Shown here one piece after another: positions 8,505 through 17,904 of a stretch of 64,000 bases of DNA. A program made the position numbers and the translations under genes. This DNA is from Oscillospiraceae bacterium. Its GTDB lineage: Bacteria; Bacillota; Clostridia; Oscillospirales; Oscillospiraceae. Under the pieces are notes generated by a model. The model made no database searches. It was not told the DNA's origin and was given only the letters and a program-made list of their open reading frames with translations. Within the stretch, counting starts at the first letter, position 1. Each line of letters begins with the position of its first letter. The DNA is taken from the NCBI GenBank assembly GCA_017436955.1, contig JAFSCD010000003.1:124001-188000 (forward strand). The letters are read 5' to 3'.

Positions 8505-10904
8505 ATGAGTCAAACTTATTTTTCCAAAAACACTCCGGTTTTGGCGCTGCGTGGATTGGTGGTTTTTCCGGACCAAACCATCCATTTTGAAGTTGGCCGC
8601 GCCAAGTCCGTTCAGGCGCTGGAAGAAGCGATGAAAGGTGATCAGACCTTGCTGCTGATCCCCCAAAAGGATATTACCGTGGACGATCCCGGTCTGCAGG
8701 ATCTGTATCCCATTGGCACCGTTGCCAAGGTCAAGCAGATCCTTCGCGGTCAGGGCGAGACCCTGCGCGTGCTCGTCACCGGCCTTTGCCGGGCAAGATT
8801 TGAGGTACACGATCTGTCCAAATCCTATCTTTCCGGCGTGGTTTGCTCCGTACCGGAAACAGAGTTTACAGAGTCGCTGCGTACCCGTGCGCTGCGCAGG
8901 GAAGCCAATGCGGTTTACGCCAACTACATTGATATGTCCGAGCAGCCCAATCAGGTGGTGCAGCTTCGCATTATGAACTCCGACAGCTGCAGCTTTATGG
9001 CCGATGCCATCGCCCAGAACGCCACTTTTGATTTTAAGGATAAGATCGCTCTTTTGAATCAGTTAAACCCCGTACAGCGGCTTGAGATGGCTGTGAGACT
9101 GCTTCGCCAGGAGCTGGAGATGCTGCAGCTGGAGGACGACATCCAGGAAAAGACCCGTGCCAATATGGATCGTCAGCAGCGGGATTATTACCTGCGTGAA
9201 CAGCTGAAAACTATCCACGAGGAACTGGGCGACGATGAAGCTACCGAGTTTGCCCGCTATGAAAAGCAGATCCGGGCGCTGTGTCTGGAAGAAACCCACG
9301 AGCAGAAGTTGCTGCGTGATCTGGAAAAGCTGCGCAAGCAGCCTTTCGGCTCTTCCGAGGCATCCGTTCTGCGTAATTATCTGGATACGCTGCTGGAGCT
9401 GCCGTGGAATGTGCGCACGAAAGAGCGCATTGATGTGGAAGCTGCCAGAAGGATCCTTGAAAAGGATCATTACGGTCTTGAAAAGATCAAGGAACGGATC
9501 CTGGAGACCATTGCTGTGCGCCAGATGGCGCCCAGTATGCCGCCGCAGATCCTTTGCCTGGTGGGTCCTCCCGGTGTGGGTAAGACATCCATCGCTTATT
9601 CCGTTGCCCGCAGCCTGAACCGAAAGATCGCCAGGATCGCGCTGGGCGGCGTACACGATGAGGCAGAGATCCGCGGTCACCGCAAGACCTACGTTGGCGC
9701 TATGCCCGGCAGAATTATGGCCGCCATCACCCAGGCAAAGAGCAGCAATCCCGTGCTTTTGCTGGATGAGGTGGATAAGCTGGGTACCGACCATCGTGGC
9801 GATCCTTCCGCTGCGCTGCTGGAGGTGCTGGACGCGGAGCAGAACAAGACCTACCGGGATCACTATCTGGAGATCCCATTTGATCTTTCCAACGTGATGT
9901 TCATCACCACCGCCAATACCACGGACACCATTCCGAGACCGCTCCTTGACCGTATGGAGGTCATCGAGCTGGGCTCCTATACCGATGAAGAAAAGCTGAT
10001 GATCGCCAAAAATCACCTGATTCCCAATCAGCTGAAAAAGCACGGTCTGAAGAAGGCACAGCTTCGCATTACGGATGACGCCATCCGCGAGATCATCACC
10101 TGCTACACCCGGGAATCCGGCGTGCGTAATCTGGAGCGGAATATGGCAAAGATCTGCCGCAAGGCGGATATGCTGCTGCTGGAGGATGAAAAGCTGCGGC
10201 GCATCACCGTAAACGGCGCCAACCTGGAAACCTTCCTGGGACCGCGCAGATACCTGCCGGACCGGCTGCCTGCCAAGGATCAGGTGGGCCTTGTGACCGG
10301 TCTTGCCTGGACTTCTGTCGGCGGCGAGGTGCTGGAGGTAGAGGTCAACGTGATGGAAGGCACCGGCAAGCTGGAGCTGACCGGAAATCTGGGCGACGTG
10401 ATGAAGGAATCCGCTCAGGCTGCCATGAGCTATATCCGTGCCAACGCCAAGGCGCTGGGCATCGCCGAAGATTTCTATAAGACCAAGGATATCCACGTGC
10501 ATTTCCCCGAGGGCGCTGTTCCCAAGGACGGTCCTTCTGCCGGCGTTACAGTCTGCACCGCCATCGTATCCGCTCTGACCGGCACGACCGTGCGCCGTGA
10601 GGTGGCAATGACCGGTGAGATCTCCATCCGTGGCAGAGTTCTGCCCATCGGCGGTCTGAAGGAAAAGACCATGGCCGCTCTCCGCCACGGCATCCGCACC
10701 GTCATTATTCCCGCGGAAAATGAAAAGGATCTGGCCGAGATCGACCAGACCGTCCGCAGAGCCTTGAATTTCATCACCGCCGAGAGCGTGGATACCGTTC
10801 TGGATGCCGCTCTGAACCGGAACAGCAGTATACTCGTGCCCACGATCCTGCCCATACCCGAAGATATCAAGGGCACATCCCATCGACCGGATATCCGGCA
10901 GTGA
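8505..10904 (+). CDS. lon: ATP-dependent protease Lon
   Basis: Homohexameric cytoplasmic AAA+ protease, 799 aa. Order of parts: N-terminal substrate-binding domain (about 1-200), coiled coil, Walker A GPPGVGKT, Walker B VLLLDEVDKL, then the C-terminal protease domain with PKDGPSAGVT (catalytic Ser) and GGLKEKTMAA (catalytic Lys). Strong AAGGAGG Shine-Dalgarno. It is followed within 7 nt by engB, the usual lon-engB pair. Confidence 0.98.
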   Translation: MSQTYFSKNTPVLALRGLVVFPDQTIHFEVGRAKSVQALEEAMKGDQTLLLIPQKDITVDDPGLQDLYPIGTVAKVKQILRGQGETLRVLVTGLCRARFEVHDLSKSYLSGVVCSVPETEFTESLRTRALRREANAVYANYIDMSEQPNQVVQLRIMNSDSCSFMADAIAQNATFDFKDKIALLNQLNPVQRLEMAVRLLRQELEMLQLEDDIQEKTRANMDRQQRDYYLREQLKTIHEELGDDEATEFARYEKQIRALCLEETHEQKLLRDLEKLRKQPFGSSEASVLRNYLDTLLELPWNVRTKERIDVEAARRILEKDHYGLEKIKERILETIAVRQMAPSMPPQILCLVGPPGVGKTSIAYSVARSLNRKIARIALGGVHDEAEIRGHRKTYVGAMPGRIMAAITQAKSSNPVLLLDEVDKLGTDHRGDPSAALLEVLDAEQNKTYRDHYLEIPFDLSNVMFITTANTTDTIPRPLLDRMEVIELGSYTDEEKLMIAKNHLIPNQLKKHGLKKAQLRITDDAIREIITCYTRESGVRNLERNMAKICRKADMLLLEDEKLRRITVNGANLETFLGPRRYLPDRLPAKDQVGLVTGLAWTSVGGEVLEVEVNVMEGTGKLELTGNLGDVMKESAQAAMSYIRANAKALGIAEDFYKTKDIHVHFPEGAVPKDGPSAGVTVCTAIVSALTGTTVRREVAMTGEISIRGRVLPIGGLKEKTMAALRHGIRTVIIPAENEKDLAEIDQTVRRALNFITAESVDTVLDAALNRNSSILVPTILPIPEDIKGTSHRPDIRQ

Positions 10905-10911
10905 GGTGGCT

Positions 10912-11496
10912 ATGAACTTACAGAAAGTAGAATTCCTGATCTCCGCAGCCTCGCCCAGGGATTTTCCGAAGCGGAACATCCCGGAGATCGCCTTTGCAGG
11001 CAAGTCCAACGTGGGCAAATCCTCGGTAATCAACCGGATATTGAACCGCAAGAACTTTGCAAGGGTAGGTGAGAAGCCCGGCAAGACCATCCACGTGAAT
11101 TACTTTACGGTGGACAGTAAGTGCTATTTCGTAGATCTGCCCGGTTACGGCTACGCCAAGGTCTCCCAGGCGGAAAAAGACCGCTGGGGCAAGCTGATGG
11201 AGGATTATTTCGCCGAAGGACGTATTGATCTGGGTGTGATGATCGTGGATTGCCGCCACGCACCCACCAACAACGATATCACCATGGCAGACTGGTTTAT
11301 CCAAAGCGGCTGTCCCTTCGTTGTAGTGGCAAACAAGCTGGATAAGGTCAAAAAAAGTGAGCTTGCCGGCAATCTTGCCACCATTCGGGAGGATCTGAAT
11401 CTGCCGGAGAGTACCGTAGTCATTCCGTTCTCTGCCGAGAAGGGTGACGGTCGGGATGCGCTGGTGAAGCGGATCCTGGAAGCTGTCGGTGAATAA
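10912..11496 (+). CDS. engB: Ribosome biogenesis GTP-binding protein EngB/YsxC
   Basis: Essential GTPase for 50S ribosome assembly, about 194 aa. Motifs: GKSNVGKSS (G1), DLPGYG (G3), ANKLDK (G4) and FSAEKG (G5). ATG 10912 is preferred to GTG 10906 because the GAGG Shine-Dalgarno precedes it by a suitable distance. It is coupled to lon. Confidence 0.96.
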   Translation: MNLQKVEFLISAASPRDFPKRNIPEIAFAGKSNVGKSSVINRILNRKNFARVGEKPGKTIHVNYFTVDSKCYFVDLPGYGYAKVSQAEKDRWGKLMEDYFAEGRIDLGVMIVDCRHAPTNNDITMADWFIQSGCPFVVVANKLDKVKKSELAGNLATIREDLNLPESTVVIPFSAEKGDGRDALVKRILEAVGE

Positions 11497-11502
11497 ATAT
11501 TT

Positions 11503-11533
11503 ACGCCCCACGAAATATCGTGGGGCGTTTTTT
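11503..11533 (+). terminator. Intrinsic terminator after engB
   Basis: ACGCCCCACGA (11503-11513), loop AATA, TCGTGGGGCGT (11518-11528), then a run of T. It lies between convergent genes. Confidence 0.9.
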
Positions 11534-11534
11534 G

Positions 11535-11786
11535 TTATTTCGCTGCCTTTGCCTGCTTCAGGGCCGTTGCCAGCTGATCGGGGCAGGAGGTAGGCTTGCC
11601 GCCGCAGGTAGTGCCTTCCAGCCGGGCGATCACTTCGTCCACGTCCATACCCTCTACCAGCGCCGCGATGCCCTTCAGGTTGCCGTTGCAGCCGCCGATA
11701 TAGGTAACGTTTCTGACCTTTCCGTCCTCGATCTCGAAGTGGATCTCACGGGAGCAGGTTCCCTTGGTTGTGTAATGATACTGCAT
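11535..11786 (-). CDS. TSCPD-domain protein (TIGR03905 type)
   Basis: An 83-aa protein of the small TSCPD family, named after its conserved cysteine-containing motif (TSCPDQLA near the C terminus; the CGGKPTSCPD region is visible). Other conserved cysteines are in GTCS and GGCNGN. The domain also occurs at the C terminus of some ribonucleotide reductases. The standalone form is common in Clostridia and has no assigned function. It has its own promoter and converges on engB. Confidence 0.85.
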   Translation of the reverse strand: MQYHYTTKGTCSREIHFEIEDGKVRNVTYIGGCNGNLKGIAALVEGMDVDEVIARLEGTTCGGKPTSCPDQLATALKQAKAAK

Positions 11787-11820
11787 AGGTTTCTTCCTTT
11801 CAAATAATTACGTTTGCATC

Positions 11821-11849
11821 ATTATAGTCCATATTTTCTGTAATTTCAA
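11821..11849 (-). promoter_or_regulatory. Sigma-A promoter for the TSCPD gene
   Basis: On the minus strand: TTGAAA (11844-11849), 17-bp spacer, TATAAT (11821-11826). Confidence 0.75.
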
Positions 11850-11914
11850 GAAGAAACTGCACAATGTACAAGCATTTACCGCAGCCGTGCTGCCGCGGGA
11901 AAGGTCAGCTTTCC

Positions 11915-11943
11915 TTGACATTTGACATAAAATGTTGTAATAT
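11915..11943 (+). promoter_or_regulatory. Sigma-A promoter for the sugar transferase gene
   Basis: TTGACA (11915-11920), 17-bp spacer, TAATAT (11938-11943). A second TTGACA overlaps at 11922-11927. A leader of about 85 nt follows, with the palindrome CATTTCCCGGGAAATG (12003-12018) just before the Shine-Dalgarno. Confidence 0.65.
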
Positions 11944-12033
11944 GTCCGTATATGGTGGGCATTGTCCACACTTTATTCTTCAATTTGACCTTTTTGTTAT
12001 GTCATTTCCCGGGAAATGATATGAGGATTCATT

Positions 12034-13470
12034 ATGAAAAAGAACAGATTAGATGGTATGAAGCGCACCATCCGGTTGATCGAAGGCTTCCTGGAAGTGT
12101 TTACTTTGTCCGTCGCATACTATATTGTCTGGCGTATGGGCTATGAGCGCAGTGACGGCTTCCCTGCATACTACGGCAACGGTAAGTACGTGCTGGCCGG
12201 CGTTTACGGTATTCTGGTCATCATGCTGTTTATGAACTTTGAAGGGTTCAAATTCGGCTATCTGAAGGCTGTTGAATCCTTTGCGTCCCAGGTGATCGCT
12301 CTGTTTATCGTCAATTTCATCACCTATCTGCAGCTGTCGCTGATCGCCAATGTTATGATCTCTCCGCTGCCCATCGTGATGCTGATGATCCTGGATGCGG
12401 TGATCGCGCTGTTTTTCTCCTTCGTGTACAATTATCTGTACCACGTGATCTATCCGCCAAAGAATATGGTAATGATCTTCGGTAACGACAATGCCATCGA
12501 CCTGAAGTTCAAGATGGACACCCGCTCCGATAAGTACAGGATATCGAAGCTGATCAGTACGGATGAAGGCTTTGAAGCCATCTGCAAACAGATCGTGGGC
12601 TATGATGCCGTCATCATCAATGACGTTACTGCCGGCATCCGGAATGACCTGCTGAAATACTGCTATAAGAACGGCATCCGCACCTATGTCGCACCGAAAA
12701 TGACGGATATTATCCTCAAGGGCGCAACGGATATCAGCCTGTTTGATACGCCGCTGCTGCTGGTACGGGGCAGAGGATTGACCTCCGCGCAAAGATTTGC
12801 CAAGCGGCTGATGGATATTATTCTGTCGGCGATCGCGCTGATCATTCTCTCGCCGGTACTGATCCTTGTATCGCTGGCGATCAAGATCGAGGACGGCGGT
12901 CCCATCCTCTTTAAGCAGGATCGGGTAACCACCGGTGGTAAGGTGTTCCAGATCCTGAAATTCAGGAGCATGATCCCTAATGCGGAGCTTGGCGGAAAAG
13001 CCCAGCCTGCCGTGGATAATGACCCCAGGATCACGAAGGTGGGCAAATTCATCCGCGCCACCCGTATCGACGAATTTCCGCAGCTCATCAATATCCTCAA
13101 GGGTGATATGAGCATCGTCGGTCCCAGACCCGAGCGTGTTGAGCACGCGCGGAAATACTCCAAGCTGATTCCGGAATTCGATTTCCGTCTGTCCGTCAAG
13201 GGCGGTCTGACCGGCTATGCCCAGGTCTACGGCAAATACAACACCACACCTTACGATAAGCTCCGTTTGGATCTGATGTACATCGAGAATTACTCCATCA
13301 TGCTGGACATCAAGCTGATCCTGATGACTATACGCATTATGCTCAAACGGGAAAGCACGGAAGGCTTCAATGAACGTCGGGAGATCGAGCGCAAGAAAGC
13401 GGAGATCCTGAAGCAGCTTCACAAGGATCACGAAGAATTGGAAGATGAAACCCCGGTCGGAACAAAATAA
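12034..13470 (+). CDS. Polyprenyl-phosphate sugar phosphotransferase (exopolysaccharide initiation)
   Basis: Membrane enzyme of 478 aa that transfers a sugar-1-phosphate to undecaprenyl phosphate. The N-terminal third has several hydrophobic segments, and a nucleotide-binding-like middle follows. The C-terminal bacterial sugar transferase domain starts near residue 255 with KRLMDIILSA, then a re-entrant hydrophobic segment, GPILFKQDRV, LKFRSM and VGPRPE. The linked sugar cannot be told. It is transcribed alone from a clear promoter, and no other polysaccharide genes are adjacent, which is unusual for this family. Confidence 0.88.
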   Translation: MKKNRLDGMKRTIRLIEGFLEVFTLSVAYYIVWRMGYERSDGFPAYYGNGKYVLAGVYGILVIMLFMNFEGFKFGYLKAVESFASQVIALFIVNFITYLQLSLIANVMISPLPIVMLMILDAVIALFFSFVYNYLYHVIYPPKNMVMIFGNDNAIDLKFKMDTRSDKYRISKLISTDEGFEAICKQIVGYDAVIINDVTAGIRNDLLKYCYKNGIRTYVAPKMTDIILKGATDISLFDTPLLLVRGRGLTSAQRFAKRLMDIILSAIALIILSPVLILVSLAIKIEDGGPILFKQDRVTTGGKVFQILKFRSMIPNAELGGKAQPAVDNDPRITKVGKFIRATRIDEFPQLINILKGDMSIVGPRPERVEHARKYSKLIPEFDFRLSVKGGLTGYAQVYGKYNTTPYDKLRLDLMYIENYSIMLDIKLILMTIRIMLKRESTEGFNERREIERKKAEILKQLHKDHEELEDETPVGTK

Positions 13471-13474
13471 CACG

Positions 13475-13518
13475 GAAAGTCTCCATGGTGCGCTGCCCAA
13501 ATGGAGGCTTTCTTTTAT
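13475..13518 (+). terminator. Terminator after the sugar transferase gene
   Basis: GAAAGTCTCCAT (13475-13486) pairs with ATGGAGGCTTTC (13501-13512), with one G-U pair, then TTTTATT. Confidence 0.75.
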
Positions 13519-13565
13519 TAAATTTCGTATTCCTGGATACCCTAGTAAAAACAGGAGGTTTTACT

Positions 13566-14261
13566 ATGGAAAACAACAATGCGGATATAAAAAAGCAGGA
13601 GCGGGAGCAGGTCATCGAGCTTGGCTCCGACATCACGAAAAGCAAGAAGGGCAATATATACACTCTGACCATCATCGGTCAGGTGGAGGGGCATCAGGTA
13701 CTGCCCGAAAACTGCAAGACAACAAAATACGAGCATATCCTGCCGCTTTTGGCAGGCATAGAGGAAAGCGACGAGATCGACGGTCTTTTGCTGCTGCTCA
13801 ATACGGTAGGCGGCGATATCGAGGCCGGTCTTGCAATCGCGGAAATGATCGCCGGAATGAAGAAGCCTACGGTATCGCTGGTGCTTGGCGGCGGTCATTC
13901 CATCGGTATACCCTTGGCGGTATGCACGAAGAAATCCTTCATTACGCCGACAGCCAGTATGACGGTGCATCCGGTGCGGATGACCGGGCTTGTGGTGGGC
14001 GCACCCCAGACATTCCGGTATTTCCAGCGGATCCAGGAGCAGATAGCGGACTTTGTTACCAACAATTCCAGGATCAGCCATCAGGATTTTGAACACTATA
14101 TGATGGCAACGGGGGAGATGGCTACCGATGTGGGCACCATCCTATATGGCAAGGAAGCGGTGGCTTCGGGATTGATCGACAAGCTGGGCGGATTGAACGA
14201 TGCGCTGGCCGCGCTGCATAAAATGATCGGGCGCAACCAGCAAAGAAAAGAAAAAAGTTAA
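13566..14261 (+). CDS. tepA: ClpP-family serine protease, TepA/YmfB type
   Basis: A 231-aa ClpP-fold protein of the translocation-enhancing-protein type. LLLNTVGGDIEAG is followed by GGGHSIGIPLA (nucleophile Ser) and MTVHPVRMTG (His). It lacks the classical ClpP N-terminal loop. ATG 13566 has GGAGG 8-12 nt upstream; the open frame begins earlier, at 13485, but inside the previous terminator. It lies upstream of spoIIIE, as in Bacillus. Substrate unknown. Confidence 0.88.
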   Translation: MENNNADIKKQEREQVIELGSDITKSKKGNIYTLTIIGQVEGHQVLPENCKTTKYEHILPLLAGIEESDEIDGLLLLLNTVGGDIEAGLAIAEMIAGMKKPTVSLVLGGGHSIGIPLAVCTKKSFITPTASMTVHPVRMTGLVVGAPQTFRYFQRIQEQIADFVTNNSRISHQDFEHYMMATGEMATDVGTILYGKEAVASGLIDKLGGLNDALAALHKMIGRNQQRKEKS

Positions 14262-14329
14262 ATCCGGGGTAGAAATTTCTGTAAAACTGTGTTATGATAA
14301 ATTGAATAGTTTTTGAGAGGGGAGCAGGC

Positions 14330-15160
14330 ATGGAATTGAGTTGGTTTGAAAGCTTCATATACGGCATCGTTTCAGGCCTTTCTGAATTCCTGCCGGTCTC
14401 TGCCGAGGCACACCGGGCGCTGTATCTGCGGATCGTAGGCGGTACTGAATGTGGTCTTTTGCGGTTTATGACCCATTTGGGCACGCTGCTGGGATTGCTG
14501 TTCTCCTGCTGGCCCATGATCGCAAAGTTGAACCGGGAGCGGCAGATCGCCTCTGTCAACAAAAAGCGGCGCAAACGGGCGCCGGACACCCGCAGCCTGA
14601 CGGATATCCGCTTCCTGCGGATCGCAAGTGTGGCTGTGGTCGTGGTGTTTATCCTGTATCCCATCGTTTATGATCTCCACGAACGGCTGTGGATACTGGC
14701 AGGACTTCTGATTTTGAACGGCGTTATGCTGTATCTTCCCCAGTTTCTGCCCACGGCGAATAAAGATTCCCGTTCCCTGACGCTGGTGGACAGTATGCTG
14801 GCAGGTCTCGGCGGCGGTCTGGGCGTGATCCCCGGCTTCTCCCGGATCGGTTTTACCACCTCTACAGCAATTATGCGCGGCTCTGACCGTCGCTTTGCGC
14901 TGGATACGGCATTTCTGTTAAGCATACCTGCACTGGCGGTTTTACTGGTGATCGATTTTTTCGCCATCTTCACCACCTCTTCCGGGCTCGGCATTATCGC
15001 CATCCTTTCCTGCGTTACCGCTGGCATCACATCCTTTTTCGCTGCGTGCGCCGGCATTTACATTATGCGTTTTCTCGCTGTGCGTGCAGGCTTTTCCGGC
15101 TTTGCCTACTATAGCTGGGGTCTGGCACTGTTTTCGTTTATCCTATACCTGATGATTTAA
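14330..15160 (+). CDS. UppP/BacA-like undecaprenyl-diphosphatase, atypical motif
   Basis: Polytopic membrane protein of 276 aa related to undecaprenyl pyrophosphate phosphatase, which recycles the lipid carrier of cell-wall synthesis. The two family motifs are recognisable: VSGLSEFLPVSAEAH (residues 14-28; the standard form is about EGLTEFLPISSxGH) and IPGFSRIGFTT. The first glutamate (here Ser15) and the SSxG part are changed, while Glu19, His28 and the PGFSR arginine are kept. It may be active, a divergent phosphatase or a lipid-binding relative. It lies between tepA and spoIIIE. Confidence 0.8.
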   Translation: MELSWFESFIYGIVSGLSEFLPVSAEAHRALYLRIVGGTECGLLRFMTHLGTLLGLLFSCWPMIAKLNRERQIASVNKKRRKRAPDTRSLTDIRFLRIASVAVVVVFILYPIVYDLHERLWILAGLLILNGVMLYLPQFLPTANKDSRSLTLVDSMLAGLGGGLGVIPGFSRIGFTTSTAIMRGSDRRFALDTAFLLSIPALAVLLVIDFFAIFTTSSGLGIIAILSCVTAGITSFFAACAGIYIMRFLAVRAGFSGFAYYSWGLALFSFILYLMI

Positions 15161-15175
15161 GGAGGCATCCTAATT

Positions 15176-17824
15176 ATGGCAGTAGATAAAAAGAAGGTCA
15201 ACAGCACAAAGACTGCTGTGCCCAAAAAGTCCACAGCCGCCAAGAAGGCTGCTGCAAAGAAGGTAGAAGCATCCAAAGACTCCGCTCCCAAGACCCGGAT
15301 GCCTGCCCGGGTAGTGATCGCGCTGATCAGTATTGCGTTGTTTTTGGTGTTTTTGGTGATGTCCCTGAATCCCGAAGGCGCGCTGGTAATGCTGCTGATG
15401 AACATTACCCACGGTCTGATCGGTAAGATCAGCTTTTACATCGCAATTCCTGCACTGCTGTACTTATTTGTGATCCAGGCATTCAGCGGCAAGCGTCCGG
15501 TGGTGATGCGCAGCATCTGCCTGATGGCGTTTGTGCTGCTGGGAGGCTGTATTTCCCAGCTGTTTCTGGATGTGTCTGCGCTGCCCGGCGGTATCGCAGT
15601 TATCGGCGCACTGTATGAAGGCGGCGCTGCCGGTACCACAGCCGGTGTGCTCTGCGGCGGTATCGCGCTGATCCTGAATATGCTGTGCGGCAAGGTGATC
15701 TCCCTTGCGATTTTGATCGTTGCCGCGCTGCTGTGCCTGCTGGCCTCCATTCAGATCACGATCCCCAGCATCATCCGTGCCATCCAGAACCGTCCCAGAC
15801 CCGATTGGGAGGACGAAGAGATGGAAGAGCGGCAGGAGCCTGCCGCTGTGGTTGTCAATCACATTGCAAAGAAGCATATTGAACACGTAGAGCAGCGCCG
15901 TGCAAAAAAGAACGAGCAGATGGAGATCGACATTGATCTTGACGAGCCGGTGGTCCCCACCAAGTCCTCCAAGCGCAAGCCCACGCCTGCTGCTGACGAT
16001 ATGATGCGCCAGATCGACGAGGATGTGGATACCCCGGTGGCTGCCGCGGAAACCGCCGTGTCTGCCGATGCGGATGTGGAGCTGATCATGGACGCGGACA
16101 AGCGCACGAGCCCCAAGAAGGGCAGCTCTATGCCGGTGTTGGAGGTAGACGAGGAGCCCTTCGTTGAGGATACACCTCCTGCACCTGCTGGACAGCCCAA
16201 GGTGGAAAAGGTCACCGCCCAGGACGCTTCCGAATCCGCCGCCCAGGTGGCTGCGGAGATCGAGGAAGCCCAGGTCCAGCAGCGCCCTGCGTATTGCTTC
16301 CCGCCCATTGATCTGCTGGCAAGCCCTTCCAGAGGTATGCAGGACGGTACCACGGAAATGCGTGAGAACAGCCGCCGGCTGAATGAAACTCTTGCCAGCT
16401 TCAAGATCGAAGCGCATATTATCAATGTCACCCGTGGTCCCAGCGTTACCCGGTACGAGGTGGAGCTGGATAAGGGCGTCCGGCTGAATAAGCTGACCAA
16501 CTGCGCCAACGATATAGCCCTGAGCCTGGGCGTGACCAGCGTGCGTATTGCCGCAGTACCGGGCAAGATCTCCGTTGTAGGCATCGAGGTGCCCAATAAG
16601 GCGGTTACCACCGTTTCTCTGCGTGAGGTCATTGATTCCAACGAATTTAACCGCGCGAAATCCGAGACCACCTTCGCGGTGGGTAAGGACATCGGCGGCA
16701 CCTGCATCGTGGGCAATATTTCCAAGCTGCCCCATATGCTGATCGCCGGTACCACCGGCTCCGGTAAGTCCGTATGCATGAACTCCATCATCATCTCCTT
16801 GCTGTATAAAGCAAGCCCGGAGGATGTGAAGCTCATTATGGTGGACCCGAAAATGGTGGAACTGGGCATTTATAACGGTATTCCGCACCTGCTGATCCCC
16901 GTTGTTACCGAACCGAAAAAGGCGGCCGGCAGCCTGCAGTGGGCAGTTACGGAAATGATGCGCCGCTACCGGTCTATGTCCGATGCCGGCGTGCGTGACC
17001 TGGATGCGTACAATATGTCCGTTGAAACCGGTGAGGTGGAGAGCGAAAAGCTGCCCCACGTGGTAGTGATCATCGACGAGCTGGCTGATCTGATGATGGC
17101 AGCCGCCAAGGAAGTGGAAGAATCCATTTGCCGCATCGCCCAGATGGGACGTGCTGCCGGCATCCACCTGATCATCGCCACCCAGCGTCCCTCTGCCGAC
17201 GTTATCACCGGCCTTATGAAGGCAAATATTCCTTCCCGGATCGCGTTTGCCGTGGCTTCCGCTATGGAATCGCGTATCATTCTGGATACCCCCGGTGCGG
17301 AAAAGCTGGTGGGTCGCGGTGATATGCTGTTTGCGCCCATCGGCGCCGGCAAGCCTCTGCGTGTGCAGGGCTGCTTCGTCAGCGACGAGGAAGTGGAAGC
17401 TGTCGCCACCTACGTCAAAGCCAATTACAATACCGACTATGACCAGACCGTTATGGAGGAGATCGAGCGCAAGGCTGCTCAGACCGGCAACAGCAAGGCT
17501 GCGGCATCCGTTGCCGAGCCCGAGCCCAACGATGCGGAAATGGACGGCGACGAGATGCTGCCGGCGGCTGTAGACGTGATCCTGGAAACCGGTCAGGCTT
17601 CTGTTTCCATGCTGCAGCGGCGGCTGAAGCTGGGCTATGCCCGTGCTGCCCGTATCGTGGATGAGATGGAGCAGAAGGGCATTGTCGGTCCCTTCCAGGG
17701 CAGTAAGCCCCGTACGATCCTGGTTACCAAGGAGCAGTGGGAGCAGATGAAGTCCGGTCAGAGCGCCCAGATGGACTTTGACGATCTGGAAGAAGAAACC
17801 GACGAAACAGAGGATTTTGAGTAA
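15176..17824 (+). CDS. spoIIIE: DNA translocase SpoIIIE/FtsK
   Basis: Hexameric membrane DNA pump that moves chromosomal DNA across a septum, in Bacillus into the forespore. It is 882 aa. Order: a Lys/Ala-rich start (1-45), several membrane segments (about 48-200), an acidic linker rich in Ala, Pro and Glu (about 200-370), the motor with Walker A GTTGSGKSVCMN and Walker B VVIIDELADLM, and a winged-helix gamma domain (about 790-860). A strong AAGGAGG precedes ATG 15176. Its proximity to the spoIIIA operon fits a sporulation role. Confidence 0.96.
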   Translation: MAVDKKKVNSTKTAVPKKSTAAKKAAAKKVEASKDSAPKTRMPARVVIALISIALFLVFLVMSLNPEGALVMLLMNITHGLIGKISFYIAIPALLYLFVIQAFSGKRPVVMRSICLMAFVLLGGCISQLFLDVSALPGGIAVIGALYEGGAAGTTAGVLCGGIALILNMLCGKVISLAILIVAALLCLLASIQITIPSIIRAIQNRPRPDWEDEEMEERQEPAAVVVNHIAKKHIEHVEQRRAKKNEQMEIDIDLDEPVVPTKSSKRKPTPAADDMMRQIDEDVDTPVAAAETAVSADADVELIMDADKRTSPKKGSSMPVLEVDEEPFVEDTPPAPAGQPKVEKVTAQDASESAAQVAAEIEEAQVQQRPAYCFPPIDLLASPSRGMQDGTTEMRENSRRLNETLASFKIEAHIINVTRGPSVTRYEVELDKGVRLNKLTNCANDIALSLGVTSVRIAAVPGKISVVGIEVPNKAVTTVSLREVIDSNEFNRAKSETTFAVGKDIGGTCIVGNISKLPHMLIAGTTGSGKSVCMNSIIISLLYKASPEDVKLIMVDPKMVELGIYNGIPHLLIPVVTEPKKAAGSLQWAVTEMMRRYRSMSDAGVRDLDAYNMSVETGEVESEKLPHVVVIIDELADLMMAAAKEVEESICRIAQMGRAAGIHLIIATQRPSADVITGLMKANIPSRIAFAVASAMESRIILDTPGAEKLVGRGDMLFAPIGAGKPLRVQGCFVSDEEVEAVATYVKANYNTDYDQTVMEEIERKAAQTGNSKAAASVAEPEPNDAEMDGDEMLPAAVDVILETGQASVSMLQRRLKLGYARAARIVDEMEQKGIVGPFQGSKPRTILVTKEQWEQMKSGQSAQMDFDDLEEETDETEDFE

Positions 17825-17904
17825 TCAAGAGCGAATTTTCGCTTGCGATATATAATTTTGCATCGCATCCGGATAGCCGGAGCGACAGCAAGGAGGAAAA
17901 TTAA

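Noticed and set aside
9063-11090. 675-codon open frame on the minus strand opposite lon and engB
   Set aside because: It is the antisense shadow of two certain genes with intact motifs and has no Shine-Dalgarno or domain.
14270-14298. Promoter for the uppP-like gene
   Set aside because: A TATGAT is present at 14293-14298 but no -35 box at a suitable distance.
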